From: Hypericum androsaemum
Lineage: Eukaryota; Streptophyta; Magnoliopsida; Malpighiales; Hypericaceae
Direction: 5' to 3'
NCBI GenBank assembly: GCA_963995505.1
Contig: OZ023181.1
Coordinates: forward strand, 5,245,487-5,309,486
Length of the DNA stretch: 64,000 bases
Below, piece by piece: positions 59,091 through 64,000 of this stretch. How positions within the stretch are numbered: position 1 is the stretch's first letter; the number at the start of each line of letters is the position of its first letter. The notes below the pieces were generated by a model, which worked only from the letters and a program-made list of their open reading frames with translations, did no database searches and was not told the DNA's origin. A program made the translations under genes and the position numbers.

Positions 59091-62000
59091 ATGGCTAACC
59101 GGGTTATAAAAATAAAGTTAAAATACGATGGAGTAATTTTTAACAACAATAAAACTTGTTTTATTGCCAAGGTGGTGGGCAAGAGAAGTTGAAGTTTCAT
59201 GAAGAATTTGTCAGCTACAATAACCTGCGGAGAAAAGTAAATGAAAAGGTTCCATTAAGTACAGATGAAGAATTTGTACCATTGATATTTAGATGTCCTT
59301 ATGACAGAGGACAATTTGGTCCAATGTTTATTAACGACGAAGAAGATGTTAGGATAATGGCGAGGCATATTTCACTAGATATCATTGTGGAGAAGAGGGT
59401 GTGTAATGATTATAACCCATTGGCCATTAAAGAAAGTCAGTTCTTGAGTGGTGGTCCCCATCGGTATGAAGAAGCTGGTACGTCCACAGAGATGGCTGTT
59501 GAACCAATATTTGATTGGTTTGAAAATGATCCTAGAGAGACAGCTCTATAAGCAACATACAATTTTGATTGTGAAGAAGAAGAAGAAGACAACGAAGAAG
59601 AACAAGAAGACGACGACGAAGACGAAGCAGACAGAGTAGAAGATGAGGAACAACAACACAGAGAATAAGAATAGTCAAATTATGTTCAGCAACAGTATGG
59701 AGAACAATAATACGGTCAATTGGCTCTGACTGGACCCGGTAAACAATCATCGATGAGTGTTTATGCTGAAGAATGAGATTGTGACCCAGCAACAAATGGA
59801 AGTTGTTCTGGTTTGTTGAAGGAGGGTACGATTTGGAAGAGCAAATTTGATGCAATGAGGGAGATGGAGGCATTCATGATGAAAGATGGGCGTGAGTATG
59901 ACCCTCTAGAAACAAGACCAGAAACTTTCTCTGTGAGGTATAAAAAATGGGAGACGGATGGTTGCAAATAGAAGATCTGTGTCTCACAGAATAGAAGGGG
60001 CGCAGTTTTTAGTACTTGAAAAATAGTGAAACACACCTACCCACATACTTGTAGTCGTCTACGGAAGTCACAGGATCATAAACAACTCACTTCTGCTTTC
60101 GTTGCACAAATTGTGAAGAAACGGGTAGAGGAAACAACCAGAACTTCCGGTTAAGTCTATAAGGTCGGAGCTCCACGACTACATTGGATATAGACCCTCT
60201 TATACGAAGGCTTGGTGGGAAAAATAGAAGGCGTTTAAAGAGTTATGGGGGGATTGGTAAGAATCATGCAATCGCCTTATGCAATGGTTTGCGGCATGCA
60301 AGGCAAAGAATCCTGAAACTGTTATTGAATGGGAATATTTTCACACTCTCTCTGGTCAAGAGCATTGCATAGTTCCTCTGATGCCTGGAACAAAGATCTT
60401 CAAGTGAGTTTTCTGGAGCTTCAAGCCTTGCATTGATGGTAATAAGCCTTGCATGCCTGTGTTGGAGATTGATGGAACGTTCTTGTATGGAAAATACATG
60501 CATGTCCTCTTGATCGCCATTGCTATTGATGGTAATAATGCTATAATTCTAATAGCATTTACTCTCGTTGAGGGTGAGACACCGATAGTTGGCTGTGGTT
60601 CATGGAACAAATCAGGAGGCATGTGACGCCTGGCCGACACAGAATATGTGCTATTTCTAATCGGCATGCACGCATATTGAAAGTAATGACCGATGACTAT
60701 GGTTGGGGAGAAGGCAGTGATACCACCCATCAATATTGTCTTCGACACATAGCAAGCAATCTTAACAAACACACTTAAAAACGACGTCATGAGGAATGTC
60801 GTGAAGATTGCAGGTAACATGAACACCCTGAAGTCTAATACTATTATATAAGTTGTTACTCAACATATAATATTATTACAAGAAAAAATTACTCTCAAGT
60901 CTCTTGAGTTTACTTAAATATACTCAAAAGTCCCTCATGTTCACAAAATATATTTCAAAGTCCCGCTAGTTTGCTTTTATTATACTTTTGGGTCCCTACA
61001 TGAGTTTTTTTCTTTTTTTGTCATTGAAATAAAAAAAATACCCTTAAAACAAAAAATAAAAAAATTGATGACATCACTCTTCTTCTCCGATGACCAATAC
61101 CCCAAAATCTTCTAATCAGTTAAACAACAATCTTATCACCAAAAAAGTTAAACAACAATCTCAACAACAACAGAAATCCAAAAAATTAATTAAACTTCAT
61201 CATCGCAAGCAATTTGGAAATCTAAGAAGAGCAACTACATCAAAGTTCAACACACCAGAAACTCAAATAGAACAGCAGGCACTTTGGCAAGGCTCCCGCG
61301 GGCAAGAGTTCCTCGACCTTGTCAATAGCCATCTCCGCTTCTGGATCCGGTAAGGCTTTTGCCTACTGACAACGACGCTCCTCCCCCCTCTGTCGATAAA
61401 GTGCCTGCTGACAAAGTCGACCGGGAGGTATGCAACTAGATGTATGAACATAATTTCTCCAAGTGGAGCTTAATTTGTGATGGCGGACGCCAGTATGGTA
61501 ACATGATGATAAATATTACCGAGTGCGTAAATATGATCTTTAAAAAAGTTCGTTGTTTGTTGGTGACTGCCTTGGTGGCAGAGACATTTAACAAGCTAAC
61601 CGAATATTTTAAGGAGAGATCAACCAAGTGCATACAAGAGAGTGGTACTGGAAATATAATGTTGTCGAAGAAGCTTCTAAACAGGTTGGAGCGGTGAGAG
61701 GGAAAGGCCCAACGACACAGAGTGAGAGTTTCTAACGGTGTAGTTGGAGAGTGCGAAGTTCGCACTGAATACGATATGCTCAGAAAAAATGGGGACATAA
61801 CGCATTCAGTTCATCTTGAAAATGGATTTTGTGGCTGCAGCAAATTCCAGGCTTACCACTATCCGTGGTCACATGTTATGGCATGTTGTACTGAACTTGG
61901 GCTTGAGTACAAGATATTTGTGGATAAGTATTATTGCCTGGAAACCACGCAAGTTTGCTACCAAGATAAGTTTGTTCCTCTTGGCAATCCTAAATATTGG

Positions 62001-62261
62001 CCAGATCTTGAAGACCCAATGGTTGTAAGGCTTATTCCAGATGAAAGATTAGCGAGGGATAGAGGACAGCCACGTAAGCACATTCAAAATGAAATGGATA
62101 CGGTGTCTCTCGTTCGTTGTACACTCTGTAAAGCAAGGGGTCACACAAAAGCTAATTGTACTAATATAAGAGCGGTTGCAGCGGCTGCAGTGGCTAGAGC
62201 AGCTAAAATGGCTGCTGCATCAGGAGGGGCTTGTGCCAGTAGACGCCGCCGTGGACGTTGA
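59091..62261 (+). pseudogene. MuDR-like (MULE) transposase, broken and interrupted
   Basis: The plus strand gives the usual MULE order. An N-terminal module (MANRVIKIKLKYDGV, then after a frameshift EEFVSYNNLRRKVNEKV and MARHISLDI) occupies 59091-59551, followed by an acidic linker (EEEEEDNEEEQEDDDEDE). A MuDR DNA-binding region (59820-60140) contains FSVRYKKWETDGCKWK in decayed form. The transposase core (60190-60820) includes CMPVLEIDGTFLYGKY and ends VMRNVVKIAG. The frame resumes at 61440 with GGRQYGNMMINITECVN. A SWIM-type finger follows (CGCSKFQAYHYPWSHVMACC, about 61830), then a CCHC knuckle (CTLCKARGHTKANC) and a basic tail to 62261. Numerous stops and frameshifts inactivate it. The second Cys of the SWIM C-x-H pair is Trp. 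Confidence 0.88.
60890..61435. mobile_element. Insertion fragment within the MuDR-like pseudogene
   Basis: It starts AATTACTCTCAAGTCTC and carries phrases such as CAAAAGTCCCTCATG and AAAGTCCCGC. These resemble the terminal repeat of the 29344-30722 element. No matching right end is visible, so only one end survives or the right border is lost. The 61090-61353 frame is Gln/Lys-rich and unrecognised. MULE coding resumes just after it. Confidence 0.5.
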
Positions 62262-63604
62262 ATTGTTAAAATTTTAGAACTGGAAGGAGAGTACTTTGTA
62301 ATATTGTGTGAAACTCGATGTTGGTTGTGTTTTGTATTATGTGTTCAACTATTATATACTTTGTGTGTGCTTAAAATATTGTTTAATTTTACTCCATTTT
62401 AGCAGAATAATGACGCATTACACTCCCGACAACGATTCATGATGATGGGTCGTAACTAGTTTTTAGAAGACGAGTTTAATTATCCAATGGACCCGTTGAT
62501 GATCAACACACGTGTTGTAGCTAGAACAATGGTGAATGAATAGGTTACTCTCGGAGGCGTAGGCACTTGGTCTGAAGGTTATTAGAGCAAAATCCATTAA
62601 CATGCCACGCTTTGATGCTGAATCTTTGCAGAGAGCTCTTTTTTGAATAAGGAAAGAACATAACCGCATTCAACAGCGTATCAACACATATTGGTGGAAA
62701 CAAAGTACTAAAGATATGATTCAAGTTGGTGAACATCAGGAAGCACGACAATGGATATATATGCTACAACATGGTACATCAGATTACGAAAACGAATTTG
62801 AATCAGATATTGAAATGTCAAATGAAGACAATTAAGACATGTACTTTCTACTCCTCATCTGACATGTACTCGTCAGACATGTATGCCTGATTATTTAAAA
62901 AAATTTCCTTATGCATGTCTGATAGCTCCTTACCTAACGTTGTCACTTGCTTCCTTGCCAAATCTAACATATGATATCGATTTCGTCACAACATCATTCG
63001 GTTATTCTCTTGACGGATCATTATGAGTGCTAATTCAAATGATTCGACATTGCTTTGTTCCACATCCAACGACCTCCTTTTCAAAACAGGTGCGTCCAGC
63101 ATTCGTAGCCTTGCAACAAGCGCTTCAGACTCGGCTGCTCGAAATACCCACTCTCATCGCAAGCCAGCAAAATACACTCTTCTATCTTTACGACGTTTAC
63201 GCCTATAATCATCATTGAAATCTAGAAGTATCCACCTCTCTTCGTCCCCGTGGTTCATTTCAAAAAAAATTCTCTTTGGATTGCAGATAATAACTCCACG
63301 TACAACTTCTTATTTAAAGCCATAATGCACGTCGTTGTTGCCGCATTGGTCATTGTGTTGTCATGTTAGTTGTGTCTTTATTAGTCACTGGTGTACTATT
63401 CAGACGAGACCACTAACGGGCGTTGGTCATTGTGCTGTCATGTTAGTTGTGGAAGTATTAGTCACAGGTGTATTGTAATTTTCTTGTATATTGTGAAAAC
63501 AAGATAAGAATCAACTTTTTTAATTTTATTCAGATAACCTTACCCTAAAATCCTAATACACAACCATATCCCGTTCGTAATTTTTTCAGGTGTACTACAA
63601 TAAG
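62262..63604. other. Decayed DNA downstream of the MULE pseudogene
   Basis: Short stretches read like broken coding sequence (for example DEFNYPMDPLMINTRVVAR near 62470), but no family is recognised. A direct repeat GTTGGTCATTGTG(T/C)TGTCATG occurs near 63342 and 63423. No RNA gene was seen. Confidence 0.4.
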
Positions 63605-63962
63605 GAGGAGTGGCAAAAAGCACATTTCGCAGGACGACGAAGATCTTGAGCATTGGCTTACTGAAAATTGAGATTCTGATGAAGATTCCCAAGAACAAAC
63701 TCGTCGAGCACCATATCCTTATCATCCTTCTCCTCCTCCAACACCATATCCTGAGGGGCGTGGTGTCGATTTGAAGGCACTTTATGGTGCAAAGGCCTTT
63801 GAGATATACCAACAACAAAAAAGGTCAGAGCTACAGAAAAAGGAAGCTGAAGCTAAATTAGCCCGCTGATTAAAAGCCTTCCTAGCTGAAGCAGACGTCA
63901 AAGCCAAAGACATTTTCAACAATGAGCCGTGGACGTCAGCTATTGAATTTGTTCTAAATCAC
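63605..63962 (+). pseudogene. Broken exon of unknown gene
   Basis: One frame is open for about 119 codons except for TGA at 63668-63670 and TGA at 63867-63869. It reads an acidic start (ISQDDEDLEHWLTEN), a proline-rich stretch (YPYHPSPPPTPYPEGRG) and a charged helix (YQQQKRSELQKKEAEAKLAR), then WTSAIEFVLNH before a donor-like GTAATT at 63963. I do not recognise the family. Codon-like composition and a plausible splice donor argue for a former exon, perhaps of a transposon-associated gene. The window ends before any continuation. Confidence 0.35.
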
Positions 63963-64000
63963 GGTAATTTTTTGTTACTTATATTCTTTTCTTACAATAT

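Noticed and set aside
59532..59873. 113-codon minus-strand Leu/Arg-rich frame
   Set aside because: It is the antisense of the acidic GAAGAAGAC repeat linker of the MuDR-like pseudogene.

Overview
The window is nuclear DNA from a eudicot-like flowering plant. The evidence is two intron-rich genes with plant-type proteins and GT/AG splice sites, AT-rich intergenic DNA, and many plant transposon families (Ty1/copia, L1-type LINEs, Mutator-like elements with 9-bp target duplications, plant mobile domain genes). The species cannot be named from this sequence alone.

Only two genes look intact, both on the minus strand. One is cytosolic HMG-CoA synthase (14149-18094, 12 coding exons, 460 aa, all catalytic residues present), an early mevalonate-pathway enzyme. 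The other is an SPX-MFS vacuolar phosphate transporter of the PHT5/VPT family (38354-41629, 10 coding exons, 697 aa). I recall the Arabidopsis orthologues as immediate neighbours (At4g11820 and At4g11810), so this pair probably marks conserved gene order stretched by about 20 kb of inserted transposons. I see no functional link between the two genes.

Layout: 1-13.5 kb holds an old 4-kb palindrome (arms of about 2 kb, 64-bp centre). It has been split by a copia element in the left arm (2278-7552). The right arm is split by a Mutator-like element (9085-10224) and by a block of 23-bp minisatellites with a captured fructose-bisphosphate aldolase exon. 14-18.3 kb is HMGS. 18.3-21.7 kb carries a Mutator-like element, a 303-bp MITE and a 175-bp tandem repeat. 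21.7-27.9 kb is a complete but dead copia element. 29.3-30.7 kb is another Mutator-like element. 33.1-34.1 kb is a near-perfect foldback element built from GGCGCC-N10-GGCGCC modules. 35.9-38.0 kb is a 5'-truncated LINE with a 13-bp target duplication. 38.3-42.2 kb is the phosphate transporter. 42.5-47.9 kb is a rearranged copia element of the same family as the second one. 50-53 kb holds a broken plant mobile domain gene, followed by an LTR remnant (53.4 kb), a second LINE (54.4-58.0 kb), a MuDR-like transposase pseudogene (59.1-62.3 kb) and an unidentified broken exon (63.6-64.0 kb).

All transposon genes seen carry stops or frameshifts. Exon borders, target duplications and repeat limits were read by eye; nothing was searched against a database.
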